This document shows positions 17,476 to 26,294 of a DNA stretch of 64,000 nucleotides, in pieces. The DNA is from Leptospiraceae bacterium. Lineage in GTDB: Bacteria > Spirochaetota > Leptospiria > Leptospirales > Leptospiraceae. A program made the position numbers and the translations under genes. The notes below the pieces were generated by a model. The model saw nothing but the letters and a program-made list of their open reading frames with translations. It had not been told where the DNA came from and did not search any database. The stretch lies in assembly GCA_016711485.1 (NCBI GenBank), contig JADJSX010000023.1:1195001-1259000 (forward strand). The letters are read 5' to 3'. The stretch's first letter is position 1. Each line of letters opens with the position of its first letter.

Positions 17476-18465
17476 TTATTTTTCATAGATTGATAGAGAT
17501 TTATAGGATTTATTTTCGTTATTGTCAAGGAAGGTAATAATTTCTGTCCTGACACCTTTTTCAATATTAAATACGATACTGTCTGATACCTCGCGGCAAA
17601 TATAGAGTCCCCGCCCGTGTGAGTCACTGATTCCAGGAGGTAGACCAGTAGTTTCGTCAATATTGATATGTCTGTCTAAACGATTTAGAATTTCTTCTTT
17701 TTTTAAAGAACCAAATTTATCCCTTGTGACAATGATAAATGTTTTATTGTAAATTCCGTAGCCAATTTCAAAATAATCGCTTTCGGATAATTCAATTTTT
17801 TCGTCGCTAATCAATAAATCGCGAGAAGGAAGTTCGAGTTGGTATTTTGATTTTCCTTTTTCATCTCTTGGAGCACGTATCATCGCATTGGAAGTTAATT
17901 CTTCAATCACTTGGTTTATAATCTTCGGCGCACCTTTTTCGATTAAAAATTTGCCTATTCTGTTCGATAAAAATTCTCTTTCTTTGTCTGACTTTATGGT
18001 TTTAAATACGACTCCCTTTGGAACGGGAGTTTCAAATTTGCCATTTGTATTTTTATCATTTACAACCAAGTCTTTATCGAAGTATTTTTCTACACCAAAA
18101 ATATCATTTGTTAATAGTTTATAAACCATTACAGAAATAAATCTTAGATCTAAAAAAGAATATTTGGGGATAATATTCCATACCCCATAATCCTTAGCAA
18201 ATTTTATATACTCATTGATATTATAAGCAGTAATGAGTGTATATAAAACTTCAGGATTATTTTCTTTTACATATCGAATTAGGTCTAATCCTGATTTGCC
18301 CGGCATTTTTATGTCGGTAATTAAAAGATCAATTTTTTCTGAATTTAAAATTTCTACCGCCTCTTTATAATTTTTAGCGTCAAATACAGAGTATTCAAGG
18401 GCCAAAACGTCCTTGATTGCAGTTCGGATGGAATGGATGTCTTCTACGATTAATATTGTTTTCAT
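17476..18465 (-). CDS. Response regulator: receiver plus HATPase (RsbW-like) output
   Basis: A 329-residue protein. Residues 1-120 are a receiver domain with the acidic pair in VEDIHS, the phospho-acceptor Asp in LLITDIKMPG (~D53) and a Lys later in IPKYS. Residues ~165-315 look like a GHKL ATPase of the anti-sigma/serine-kinase type: VIEELTSNAM is the N box and DSHGRGLYICREVSD a G box. A phosphorylation-controlled ATPase of this kind could act as the kinase opposing a PP2C phosphatase in a partner-switching circuit; that is inference. It overlaps the histidine kinase gene by four bases, which marks the kinase as its partner. Confidence 0.85.
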   Translation of the reverse strand: MKTILIVEDIHSIRTAIKDVLALEYSVFDAKNYKEAVEILNSEKIDLLITDIKMPGKSGLDLIRYVKENNPEVLYTLITAYNINEYIKFAKDYGVWNIIPKYSFLDLRFISVMVYKLLTNDIFGVEKYFDKDLVVNDKNTNGKFETPVPKGVVFKTIKSDKEREFLSNRIGKFLIEKGAPKIINQVIEELTSNAMIRAPRDEKGKSKYQLELPSRDLLISDEKIELSESDYFEIGYGIYNKTFIIVTRDKFGSLKKEEILNRLDRHINIDETTGLPPGISDSHGRGLYICREVSDSIVFNIEKGVRTEIITFLDNNENKSYKSLSIYEK

Positions 18466-19634
18466 AGTCTTGTCTGTGATTTTATTGTTGGTAAAGAAAT
18501 GGAAAATTTAGTTCTGTCGTCTGTGGATTTAACGTTGATTTTCCCGTTGTGATCTTTTACGATTGAATGGCAAATCGATAATCCTAAACCTGTTCCCGAA
18601 CCTTCTTTCCTATTCGAAAAAAATGGATCAAAAATTTTATCGACTACATTTTCAGGAATTCCGCCGGCATTGTCTTCAATTGTTACAACTGTAGAATTCT
18701 TTTTTTTCTTAACGTCTACTCGGATGTAACCCCTCGTGTAGTCGAATGCTTGAAGAGAATTTCTAAATAAATTTAAAAATAATCTTTCAATTTTGAATGG
18801 ATTAAAATAAAAAATATACTCATCGTCTGCATTAATATCCCAAGTTACATTTTTAGAAAGATCAGGATAAAGTCTTTGGACTGTTTCTTTTGCTTTATAA
18901 ATGACTTCCAAAATATCCGCCAACGTGTATTTAGAACGTTCTGGTTTTGCAAAACTGATTATATCAGAAACAATTAAGGCGGCTCTTGCTAAATCTTTTT
19001 GGATTAGGTCTAATCTATTTAGAATGACATCAGGGGCAAAATGATTTAAGTTATTTACTAGATTTTGTACAGTGAGGCTAATGCCTGTTAGTGGATTATT
19101 AATTTCATGTGCCACTCCTGAAATCATAATTCCTAAAGAAGCGAGATTTCGCATTCTTAGATTTTCCTCTTCTTTCTCTTTTATTCTTGTGATATTGCTA
19201 ATCTTTTCTACGAAAGAATGAATTTTTCCTTCTTTATCAATGAGTGGAAAAAAAGTTAGGTTTAAGTTTTGATTTTTTCCTTCAAATTTAAATAGAACTT
19301 CCCGTTTTAACTCTGGAATTGGAAAGGAACTAGTATCAAACACATCAGAAAAATCAGAGTTATCCATTTTATGGGATACGAATGGACAGTAGGGGCAGAT
19401 ATTTTCTCTTCCATACAACTTTGTATAACATTTTTTTCCAATAATATCTTTGTATGCCTCTTCGTCCGAAAAACTGAGTGTCACGTGATTCACTCTTTTT
19501 ATGTCAAAATTTTGATTGATAAGAATTAATGGCTCGGTGATTCCATCAATAATAGCTTGGAGTTCTTTGATTTTCTCTTCTGCTAGAGAGTTAAAGGTTA
19601 ATTGAATTCCAAGATTCGAGTTTTGTTGTGACAT
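18462..19634 (-). CDS. PAS domain histidine kinase
   Basis: A soluble 390-residue sensor kinase with no transmembrane segment. The PAS-like domain (~25-150) carries three Cys in KKCYTKLYGRENICPYCP, a pattern common in PAS modules and possibly a metal or redox site. HisKA has the phospho-His in GVAHEINNPLTG (~175). The HATPase has LNLFRNSLQAF (N box), IEDNAGGIPE and GSGTGLGLSICHSIV (G boxes). It is the first gene of the unit kinase-regulator-DUF4349 lipoprotein. A small inverted repeat (TTTATAGC/GCTATAAA, 19685-19708) lies in the divergent promoter region. Confidence 0.9.
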   Translation of the reverse strand: MSQQNSNLGIQLTFNSLAEEKIKELQAIIDGITEPLILINQNFDIKRVNHVTLSFSDEEAYKDIIGKKCYTKLYGRENICPYCPFVSHKMDNSDFSDVFDTSSFPIPELKREVLFKFEGKNQNLNLTFFPLIDKEGKIHSFVEKISNITRIKEKEEENLRMRNLASLGIMISGVAHEINNPLTGISLTVQNLVNNLNHFAPDVILNRLDLIQKDLARAALIVSDIISFAKPERSKYTLADILEVIYKAKETVQRLYPDLSKNVTWDINADDEYIFYFNPFKIERLFLNLFRNSLQAFDYTRGYIRVDVKKKKNSTVVTIEDNAGGIPENVVDKIFDPFFSNRKEGSGTGLGLSICHSIVKDHNGKINVKSTDDRTKFSISLPTIKSQTRL

Positions 19635-19750
19635 ACTTCTAATCTTTATTTGCGTTTTAGATTTTCAACGAATTAATTTAGTTTTTTATAGCCATTTATT
19701 GCTATAAATAGAATACTGAATTTCTTACTTTATTTTAAAGGATTTTTGTT

Positions 19751-20677
19751 ATGGAAAAAATAATATTAAAAAATAAATTTAAAAGGTTATTTCTCTATTT
19801 TTTACTCTCTTTTTTTGTGTTATTTTTTCTACGTTTAATTTGGGGTTACATTCAATATCCGAATGAAAGCATAGGAAATACTTCTAATTCAAATTATTAT
19901 CAACAGCAAAATTCTAACTCTAACAGTATCGAATCCTCTCGAAAAAATTATGCAAGCGAGAAAAAGTTTTCCAAAGATACTCAATCTGTTCCCGCTTCTA
20001 ATTCAAAATTTGATCAGAAATATGAAAAAGTAGGCTCACTTTCCGCCAGCACAAATGAATTTGATAAAGAAGAAAAAACTCTAAGGGAAGTAATTAAAAA
20101 TTTTAAAGCCTTAATTCAATCAGAATCCAATACAGGATTAGAAGGGAAAAGATATTTGCACCTTGGAATTGGGGTAAATCCGGATAAGTTTGATGAAATG
20201 ATTTCCGAAATAAAAAAAATTGGAAAACTCGAATCAATCCAAATTTTCAAAACTGATAAAACAAATGAATACAGTAATTTAAACGCTCAAAGAGAATCCT
20301 TAGAAAAAACTAGATCAGCGTTAATTTCCTTTAAAGGAAAAGGCGGAAAGATAGACGAACTTATAAACCTTGAAAATAAAATATTGGAAGTAGAAGAGTC
20401 GATCCAAAAATTAGGTGTGAAACTAGGAGAGTTCGATCAAGAAAATGAATTCTGTACGGTTCTATTTACACTTTCCGAAACAGGAAACGCGAATAAATCT
20501 TGGATTAAAGGATTTTTACATAGACTCAAAGTAGCTTTTGAATGGACGGTAAAATACTATTTGCTTACCTCCTTTTTATTTTTATTTGCCTCTATCGGAA
20601 TTCTAATATCAATAATCATTCTAGAGAAATTAAAAATATTTCAAAGTATTATTTCTCAATTTTCAAATGAGAAATAA
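19751..20677 (+). CDS. DUF4349 domain membrane protein
   Basis: A 308-residue protein with an N-terminal membrane anchor (~11-32), a low-complexity Asn/Ser/Gln linker (~40-90), a DUF4349 domain and a C-terminal transmembrane helix (~272-295). Family motifs include LGIGVNPDKFDEMISEIKKIGK and a coiled coil (LINLENKILEVEESIQKLG), with the domain probably outside the membrane. Start ATG at 19751 is preceded by AAAGGA. It is transcribed away from the histidine kinase operon that contains a second DUF4349 protein, so both copies may report on the same envelope condition (inference). Four bases separate it from the next gene. Confidence 0.85.
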   Translation: MEKIILKNKFKRLFLYFLLSFFVLFFLRLIWGYIQYPNESIGNTSNSNYYQQQNSNSNSIESSRKNYASEKKFSKDTQSVPASNSKFDQKYEKVGSLSASTNEFDKEEKTLREVIKNFKALIQSESNTGLEGKRYLHLGIGVNPDKFDEMISEIKKIGKLESIQIFKTDKTNEYSNLNAQRESLEKTRSALISFKGKGGKIDELINLENKILEVEESIQKLGVKLGEFDQENEFCTVLFTLSETGNANKSWIKGFLHRLKVAFEWTVKYYLLTSFLFLFASIGILISIIILEKLKIFQSIISQFSNEK

Positions 20678-20680
20678 TAT

Positions 20681-20968
20681 ATGTTTGTAAATATTCGACA
20701 TCAATTGATGGAAATATCCGACGAGATAGGGATAATTGGTGTTATCTTTATCTTAATATCATATGTATTACTCCAATCTGGAAAAATTGATTCTAAATCT
20801 GTCAGGTATTCATTTATCAATTTAATTGGAGCAGTTTTAATTTTATTTTCATTGTTTTATAGCTGGAATTTGGCTTCAGTGATAATTGAAATTTTCTGGA
20901 TTCTCATTAGTTTGTATGGAATTATAAAAAATTTCCATACAAAACGAAGAAGAAGGATAAAGTCATAG
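20681..20968 (+). CDS. CBU_0592-like small membrane protein
   Basis: A 95-residue protein with three hydrophobic helices (IGIIGVIFILISYVLL, LIGAVLILFSLFY, IIEIFWILISLYGI) and a basic tail (KRRRRIK). The order and the SYVLLQSGK...NLIGA...WILISLYG pattern resemble the CBU_0592 membrane family, of unknown function. It begins four bases after the DUF4349 gene and is probably co-translated. ATG at 20708 is an alternative start. Confidence 0.75.
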   Translation: MFVNIRHQLMEISDEIGIIGVIFILISYVLLQSGKIDSKSVRYSFINLIGAVLILFSLFYSWNLASVIIEIFWILISLYGIIKNFHTKRRRRIKS

Positions 20969-20969
20969 T

Positions 20970-21917
20970 TTAGTTTTCTTCCTCCTGTTGTGTTGGAATC
21001 GGATGTTTAGTTTTAGTTTCTCCTTGATTACCAAACATTTTTTCGTTAATGTTTATGTAAGCGGGTAATCCATCTTTGCCAACTGGTATAACTATAATTT
21101 TTGAGTTAGGGCTTTCGAATGCTTTGTAATGACTTTCAATAGCCTTTAGTTTTAAATAACTTGGAGTCAAATGATTGTTAATCAACTTTTGAGCTTTTGA
21201 TCTTGCAGTAGCTCGGATTATATCTGATTCAGCTTCTGTTTTTACTTTTATTTTGGCAATTTGGTCTTCTTTTTCTGCTCTAATGATTTCGACTTCTGAT
21301 TCTGTTTTTGCTTTCATTTTTGCAATTTCTTCATTTCGTTGTGCAATTTTCATATCGTAATGCATAGTCTCCAATTCCTGTTGTCTTGCAATTTTGTCTT
21401 CGATTGCCTGGAGAATTTTTGGACTAAGGTTTATATCATCAATATTTACGTCGGAGACTTCCAAAAACTTATTTGCAAGTTTACGTGATACCAAATCTTT
21501 GATTTCATCTTCTATCGTCTGTGATTTTTTTGAAATCATAATCATCTGATAACCAGTCATAATATTTCTAATTGCAGTTCTAAATTCTGCTTTTACAATA
21601 CTTTTGTAGTAATCAGTTCCTATATTCAAATGGACGTCCATTATTTTATCTTTCATTGGGCGCATAATGATAGATGCCACAACATCAATATGTAAATCAT
21701 CTTGTGTTATTACGTCTACCTTTTCGATATGATTTTCCCATCGTGTAGAATAGCGAATTAGAATCTCGGAAGGACCTACCCAAACACTGCCTGATTTAAC
21801 GATAGTAGTTTGAGAGGGACCGGAAAGAATTCCAACTTCTTCACTTCTAATATAACTGACGCAATTGGTGAAAGTTAAGTTCGCTCCTATTAAAAGGATA
21901 ATATATAGTATTCTCAT
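20970..21917 (-). CDS. SPFH/Band 7 (prohibitin-like) lipoprotein
   Basis: A 315-residue protein with signal sequence and lipobox-like TFTNC (Cys ~19), followed by an SPFH domain (~25-185) and a long charged coiled coil (~185-265). The coiled coil has near-repeats EIIRAEKEDQIAKIKVK and DIIRATARSKAQK, as in prohibitin and HflK/C relatives. Such proteins form membrane-associated rings or scaffolds. A lipid anchor in place of a transmembrane helix places this one in the periplasm or at the outer membrane. The last 25 residues are hydrophilic. The gene converges on the small membrane protein gene, with one base between them. Confidence 0.85.
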   Translation of the reverse strand: MRILYIILLIGANLTFTNCVSYIRSEEVGILSGPSQTTIVKSGSVWVGPSEILIRYSTRWENHIEKVDVITQDDLHIDVVASIIMRPMKDKIMDVHLNIGTDYYKSIVKAEFRTAIRNIMTGYQMIMISKKSQTIEDEIKDLVSRKLANKFLEVSDVNIDDINLSPKILQAIEDKIARQQELETMHYDMKIAQRNEEIAKMKAKTESEVEIIRAEKEDQIAKIKVKTEAESDIIRATARSKAQKLINNHLTPSYLKLKAIESHYKAFESPNSKIIVIPVGKDGLPAYININEKMFGNQGETKTKHPIPTQQEEEN

Positions 21918-22040
21918 TTATTTTCTCCTAGAAATTTTTAATGAATAATGGTATGTTTTTTCTACTTTTTAGGATAACGATATATTAATCCACATTTAAT
22001 AGAATATTTGAATTATAACAAAAAAATTGCTCTACTTGCA

Positions 22041-22106
22041 ATAGGTATTATAAGCAATCAGGGAAACTACCCAAATGAAACATTCATTTTAGAGAATAAT
22101 ACCTAT
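22041..22106. repeat. Inverted repeat, 11-bp arms 44 bases apart
   Basis: ATAGGTATTAT (22041-22051) and ATAATACCTAT (22096-22106) lie upstream of the SPFH lipoprotein gene, in the 266-base gap after the gene at 22184. They may be a regulator site or the ends of a small element; no further support. Confidence 0.5.
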
Positions 22107-22183
22107 GAATAAATAGCGCGTTGTTTTGATTTACTTCCAGAGATTCTGAAAAATTTAATTTTTTGTGAAGTAATAAAGAATTT

Positions 22184-23236
22184 TTACCAAGCTCCCGGCG
22201 GTTTTGTGGTTATATCGCCTGTTTCTACAAACCCTGCTTCTTCTGGAGTAACTGTCAAAATAGAAAATCCTTTTTCTAAGGTAGTTCTCTTTTGAAGCAT
22301 AGCAACCGAAGAAATATAGGCTCGAAATTTCATCCAGAGTTTTAGATTGTCTATTGGTTGTAGGTTGTAATGAAAAGGGTAGGTATCTGGATACTTTTCA
22401 CCTTCTGGATAACCAAGAGTAGACTTTGTTCCAGAGGTCATCGTTCTAATAACTAAACTTTTGGAATCACTAGGTATACTTTTTACGCTGTTTCTGAAAT
22501 TTTCCGGATAACGAAAATATTCCTCTGCATTGGACATATAGAGTATACGAATAGGGCAATTCATTTTATTTGCGGCTGATGCAATGGACATCATGGACTT
22601 TGTTCCCATTAAGTCTCCGTTGAGTGCTTGTAATTTCCCTTCTAATGCCATCGTATGTACATAAGAATATTCTTCCGAATTATTGGAAAATGTAATTAAT
22701 CCAAATTTTTTATTCATGTATTCGATTTCGTTTAAACGTTCGGTTACACCTGAATAGTTTTGATGTGCAGTTTCCCAGGCTTGTTTGATTATTTCGTAAT
22801 CTGATTCATTTTCGAATTTTTGTTTTACTAATTCGAAAGATTCCTTTTTATTTTTTCTAAGCCAAAGTTTTTTAAATTCTTCATAATTGGGAGCTAATTG
22901 TAAAAAGTGAATATGAATTTTATTTACTCGAACGATAACTGGATCGAAATCCATAAGCCAAGCATACTCTGACTTTGCCTTCGCAATAAAACTGAGATTC
23001 TGATCTGTTCCAACACCAATATAACATCCTCGAATCCCATCAATATGTTTCATAAAAAAATCAATCCGGCGTTCATTCGAAGTAGGATAATGTTCTGCGT
23101 ATAATCCTCGTTTGACCGGAAGTTCGTCCTGTTCTTTAATTAGAAAAAATTCCTTTCTAGATTTTTCATTATCATTGTTTTTAAGATTTCCATTGCAGTT
23201 TAAAAATAGGAATAAAATAATTAGTATTAGCTTCAA
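22184..23236 (-). CDS. Predicted lipoprotein of unknown function, Rossmann-like motif
   Basis: A 350-residue protein with a short hydrophobic signal and lipobox-like LFLNC (Cys 14). The body begins with a GCYIGVGTDQN...YAWLMDFDP segment. A glycine-rich loop followed by an acidic strand end resembles a nucleotide- or SAM-binding Rossmann fold, which would be odd for an exported lipoprotein. The rest is mixed alpha/beta with no motif I know. Similar proteins occur in leptospires as uncharacterised families, but I cannot name one with confidence. It is followed downstream by the SPFH lipoprotein gene. The promoter region holds two overlapping inverted repeats. Confidence 0.8.
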   Translation of the reverse strand: MKLILIILFLFLNCNGNLKNNDNEKSRKEFFLIKEQDELPVKRGLYAEHYPTSNERRIDFFMKHIDGIRGCYIGVGTDQNLSFIAKAKSEYAWLMDFDPVIVRVNKIHIHFLQLAPNYEEFKKLWLRKNKKESFELVKQKFENESDYEIIKQAWETAHQNYSGVTERLNEIEYMNKKFGLITFSNNSEEYSYVHTMALEGKLQALNGDLMGTKSMMSIASAANKMNCPIRILYMSNAEEYFRYPENFRNSVKSIPSDSKSLVIRTMTSGTKSTLGYPEGEKYPDTYPFHYNLQPIDNLKLWMKFRAYISSVAMLQKRTTLEKGFSILTVTPEEAGFVETGDITTKPPGAW

Positions 23237-23257
23237 TCAAAAACTCCGAGTATTTAT

Positions 23258-23341
23258 TATATACTGATTCTATTGAATCAGTATATACCATTTCGACTTA
23301 TTTGAGGTTGATAGACGCAATTCTTTTTGAGAAATGGTATA
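23258..23341. promoter_or_regulatory. Two overlapping inverted repeats upstream of the lipoprotein gene
   Basis: TATATACTGATTC (23258-23270) pairs perfectly with GAATCAGTATATA (23275-23287) around a four-base loop. Overlapping it, TATACCATTTC (23284-23294) pairs with GAAATGGTATA (23331-23341). The two structures compete for the shared TATA bases. They lie between the end of the NYN gene and the start of the lipoprotein gene and could be a terminator plus operator. Role inferred. Confidence 0.6.
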
Positions 23342-23385
23342 AACGTCAGACTTTTCAAAATAGATAAAAAGTCATTCAGTATATT

Positions 23386-24165
23386 TTATTTAGATCGCAC
23401 AAAAAAATGTGAAATATTATTTCTTCCAGTTGGACGTTTATCTATTTCGATTCCAGATATAGTTTTAATCATATCTAGTAATTTTTTATGACCGTAGTTT
23501 CTTGGGTCAAAGTCGGGTTGTTTTTTTAGAATGAGATTTCCGAGAACACCTAAAAATACCCAACCATCTTCTTCGGCGATGTCGTTTATGCTGTCAGAAA
23601 TTAATTGGATTAGATCGTTGTCGATTTTAGAAACGGAAGTAAGCGGAGCTTCTTTTTTTATAGCCGTTTTGGTTGTTGTTTTAACTTGGGTTTGGTATTT
23701 ACTTTCTTTATGTAAAATTTCAATATAAATAAATTTATTACAAGAAGCAATAAATGGAGACGGAGTTTTCTTTTCTCCAATTCCGATTACTTTCATTCCG
23801 GCTTCTCTAAGTCGTGTGGCTAATCTAGTGAAATCACTATCGCTAGACACAATACAAAATCCATCAACACCACCTGTATATAAAATATCCATTGCATCAA
23901 TTATAAGTGCAGAGTCACTTGAGTTTTTTCCAGTTGTGTAACTGTATTGTTGAATAGGGGTAATTGCATTTTCTAAAAGAACAGTTTTCCAACCGGAGAG
24001 AGTAGGTTTTGTCCAATCTCCGTAAATTCTTTTGAATGTGGGTGTGCCATATTTGGCAACTTCTTCTAACATACCCTTTATATTTGAATACGGTACATTA
24101 TCCGCATCAATTAGAACGGCTAGTTTTAGTTCTCTCGGGCTTTCCATATCTTTAGTATATTGCAT
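23386..24165 (-). CDS. NYN domain ribonuclease-like protein with OST-HTH/LOTUS domain
   Basis: Residues ~10-150 are a NYN (PIN-like) nuclease domain: LAVLIDADNVPYSNI, DSALIIDAMDIL and GFCIVSSDSDFTRLA supply the conserved Asp residues of the metal site. Residues ~180-259 look like an OST-HTH/LOTUS RNA-binding domain (LIQLISDSINDIAEEDGWVF, ...LLDMIKTI). This is the usual LabA/DUF88 arrangement, expected to cut or bind RNA. The start is uncertain: ATG codons at 24201, 24174, 24165 and 24147 are in frame. I prefer the later ones to leave promoter room for the divergent gene at 24282. Confidence 0.85.
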   Translation of the reverse strand: MQYTKDMESPRELKLAVLIDADNVPYSNIKGMLEEVAKYGTPTFKRIYGDWTKPTLSGWKTVLLENAITPIQQYSYTTGKNSSDSALIIDAMDILYTGGVDGFCIVSSDSDFTRLATRLREAGMKVIGIGEKKTPSPFIASCNKFIYIEILHKESKYQTQVKTTTKTAIKKEAPLTSVSKIDNDLIQLISDSINDIAEEDGWVFLGVLGNLILKKQPDFDPRNYGHKKLLDMIKTISGIEIDKRPTGRNNISHFFVRSK

Positions 24166-24281
24166 GTTTAACATTGGGTTTAACAAGTTATTGTGAAGCA
24201 AGGAAAAAACTTACTAAACTAGCATTAATTATTGAGTATATATTTATTGACTTATTTACTTTCCTGACAATTCGTAGAAGT

Positions 24282-26294
24282 ATGATTCGATTTAGTTTAA
24301 TTTTGGCTCTATTTGCTTTTTTTTCTAGTTTGGCTACGCAAGAGCGAATTATTTTAGATCATACTACTAGTAAGTTGGATATTGGAAAATCTCTATTTTA
24401 CTACGAAGATAAAACGGATAAAGTAAGTTTTGAACAAGTGAAAAGTTTTAGTTTTCAGGACAACTTTATACCCAATAACTCTGAATCAGTAAACTTTGGT
24501 TATAGTCCACATGCCTACTGGTTTAGATTTGATATCGAAAATTTTGACCGTCAGGCGAAAGAGTGGTTTTTAGAAATCGCTTATGCAAATTTGGATACTG
24601 TTGAGGTGTATAGTTTTGTAAATGACGGATGGATAAAAAAAGAATATGGAGACACATTCCCTTTTTCTCAACGGGAAATTTTTAGCAGATTTTTCGTTTT
24701 GCCCATAGACCTTTTGCCAGATAAAAATTATCGTTTTTTTATTAAGGTGAAAACTTCAACTGTAGTAATTGTTCCCCTCGCAATTCATCGCACAAGTTCT
24801 TATATTGAATCAAGTTCCAAACTAGAAAATTGGTATGCTTTATTTTATGGGGCTATGGCAGTAATGATTTTATATAACGGATTTATTTACATTGCTTTCA
24901 AAAGTAAAAGTTATCTTTTGTATTGTTTAGCAACTTTATTTACTCTTTTATTTTATATTTCCTTTAATGGACATGGATTTCAATATCTTTGGCCCAAAAG
25001 TGTTTGGTGGCAAAATCATTGTGTTCCTATATTTACCGCATTGGCTTGGTTTTTTATGATTTATTTTGCGAGTAGATTTTTGGAGCTTAAGAAAAATTTT
25101 ATTATTATTTATAGAATTTCTTTGGTTTTAAGGATTTTATTTTTTATTGGATTTTCTATTCTTTTTATTTCCGTAAGTTACTCAGTAGCAATTCAAAATA
25201 TTTTAGCAATTTGTTCTGCTCTATTTATTTTCTTTTCTGGGATAATTAGTTTTTGGAAAGGAAATCGTTCTGCCAGATATTTTATAGTGGCTTGGTTTAC
25301 TTTTTTAATGGGGGTAATTCTGTTTACCTTGTATATAATCAATTTTATAGAGTCTAATTTTTTTACTGTGCACACAATTCAAATTGGTTCTTTGCTAGAA
25401 TTAATTTTGTTATCATTTGCATTAGCCGATCGATACCAAATAATCCAAGAGGACAGTAATAGGGTTCAAAAAGAATTATTAGAAACAGAACGAAAGGTAA
25501 ATGAAACCTTAGAAATGAAAGTAAATGAACGAACTACAGAATTAAATGAGAGCCTCCGAATTATAAAAAATGATCTTGTGATGGCACAGAAAATTCAGTC
25601 GGTTACTCTTACCGGAAATTTAAATCAAGATGAAAAGTTAGAAATAGTAGTTCGCTATATGGCTATGAGTGAAGTAGGAGGGGATTATTATTGTGTAGAT
25701 AAACTTGATGATAATGTGACACGAATTTTTCTTGCAGATGCAACTGGACATGGTGTACAAGCTGCTCTTATCATGATGGCAATTCAAGGAATCTACGATA
25801 GCCTTAAAAAATATGCACTTCCAGTAAATGAAATTATGGATATATTTAATAATGAATATGTCCGTCGATATGGTTTATTAAACAGTTTTTTGACTTGTGT
25901 GATTGTGGATATCGATACAGTAAATAATAAACTGGTATACTGTTCGGCTGGGCATCCAGCGGGAATAATCATTCGAGAGAACAATGAAATTCAGCTTATG
26001 AAAAATACTGGTGGGTTAATCGGTATTACTCGGAAGGATGGCTATGGAATTATGGAGTATTCATTCACTCAATTAGATAGACTTTTTATTTTCACGGATG
26101 GTATTTTCGAACAATTCTTAGGAGAAGAAGAATTCGGGGAAGAACGATTGTATAAAATATTAATCAAAAATGAAAGAGTAAATATTTCAAACTTACTTGA
26201 TCAAGTAATCTCTGATTTGGAAGTATTTTTAGGGGATACGGGCAAACAAGATGATATCACTCTAATTGGGATTGGATACAAAGTAGATGTATAA
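24282..26294 (+). CDS. 7TMR-DISM sensor SpoIIE/PP2C phosphatase
   Basis: Receptor-phosphatase. I start it at ATG 24282, where MIRFSLILALFAFFSSLATQ is a good signal peptide, although the frame is open from 24174. After the signal comes a 7TMR-DISMED2 extracellular domain (~20-165, with HAYWFRFDIEN). Seven transmembrane helices follow (~185-395), then a coiled coil (ETERKVNETLEMKVNERTTE) and a SpoIIE domain (~450-668). Catalytic motifs are intact: VGGDYY, LADATGHGVQAA, CSAGHPAG, FTDGIFEQ and QDDITLIG. DISMED2 domains are thought to bind carbohydrates. It overlaps the L,D-transpeptidase gene by eight bases, which suggests a link to the cell wall (inference). Confidence 0.9.
   Translation: MIRFSLILALFAFFSSLATQERIILDHTTSKLDIGKSLFYYEDKTDKVSFEQVKSFSFQDNFIPNNSESVNFGYSPHAYWFRFDIENFDRQAKEWFLEIAYANLDTVEVYSFVNDGWIKKEYGDTFPFSQREIFSRFFVLPIDLLPDKNYRFFIKVKTSTVVIVPLAIHRTSSYIESSSKLENWYALFYGAMAVMILYNGFIYIAFKSKSYLLYCLATLFTLLFYISFNGHGFQYLWPKSVWWQNHCVPIFTALAWFFMIYFASRFLELKKNFIIIYRISLVLRILFFIGFSILFISVSYSVAIQNILAICSALFIFFSGIISFWKGNRSARYFIVAWFTFLMGVILFTLYIINFIESNFFTVHTIQIGSLLELILLSFALADRYQIIQEDSNRVQKELLETERKVNETLEMKVNERTTELNESLRIIKNDLVMAQKIQSVTLTGNLNQDEKLEIVVRYMAMSEVGGDYYCVDKLDDNVTRIFLADATGHGVQAALIMMAIQGIYDSLKKYALPVNEIMDIFNNEYVRRYGLLNSFLTCVIVDIDTVNNKLVYCSAGHPAGIIIRENNEIQLMKNTGGLIGITRKDGYGIMEYSFTQLDRLFIFTDGIFEQFLGEEEFGEERLYKILIKNERVNISNLLDQVISDLEVFLGDTGKQDDITLIGIGYKVDV

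Noticed and set aside
17460..17660. N-terminal extension of the DUF4349 lipoprotein
   Set aside because: Antisense-like overlap with the regulator gene, and the lipoprotein signal begins at 17459.
24174..24281. N-terminal extension of the 7TMR-DISM phosphatase
   Set aside because: The added 36 residues would precede a clear signal peptide and overlap the divergent gene; ATG 24282 is the better start.
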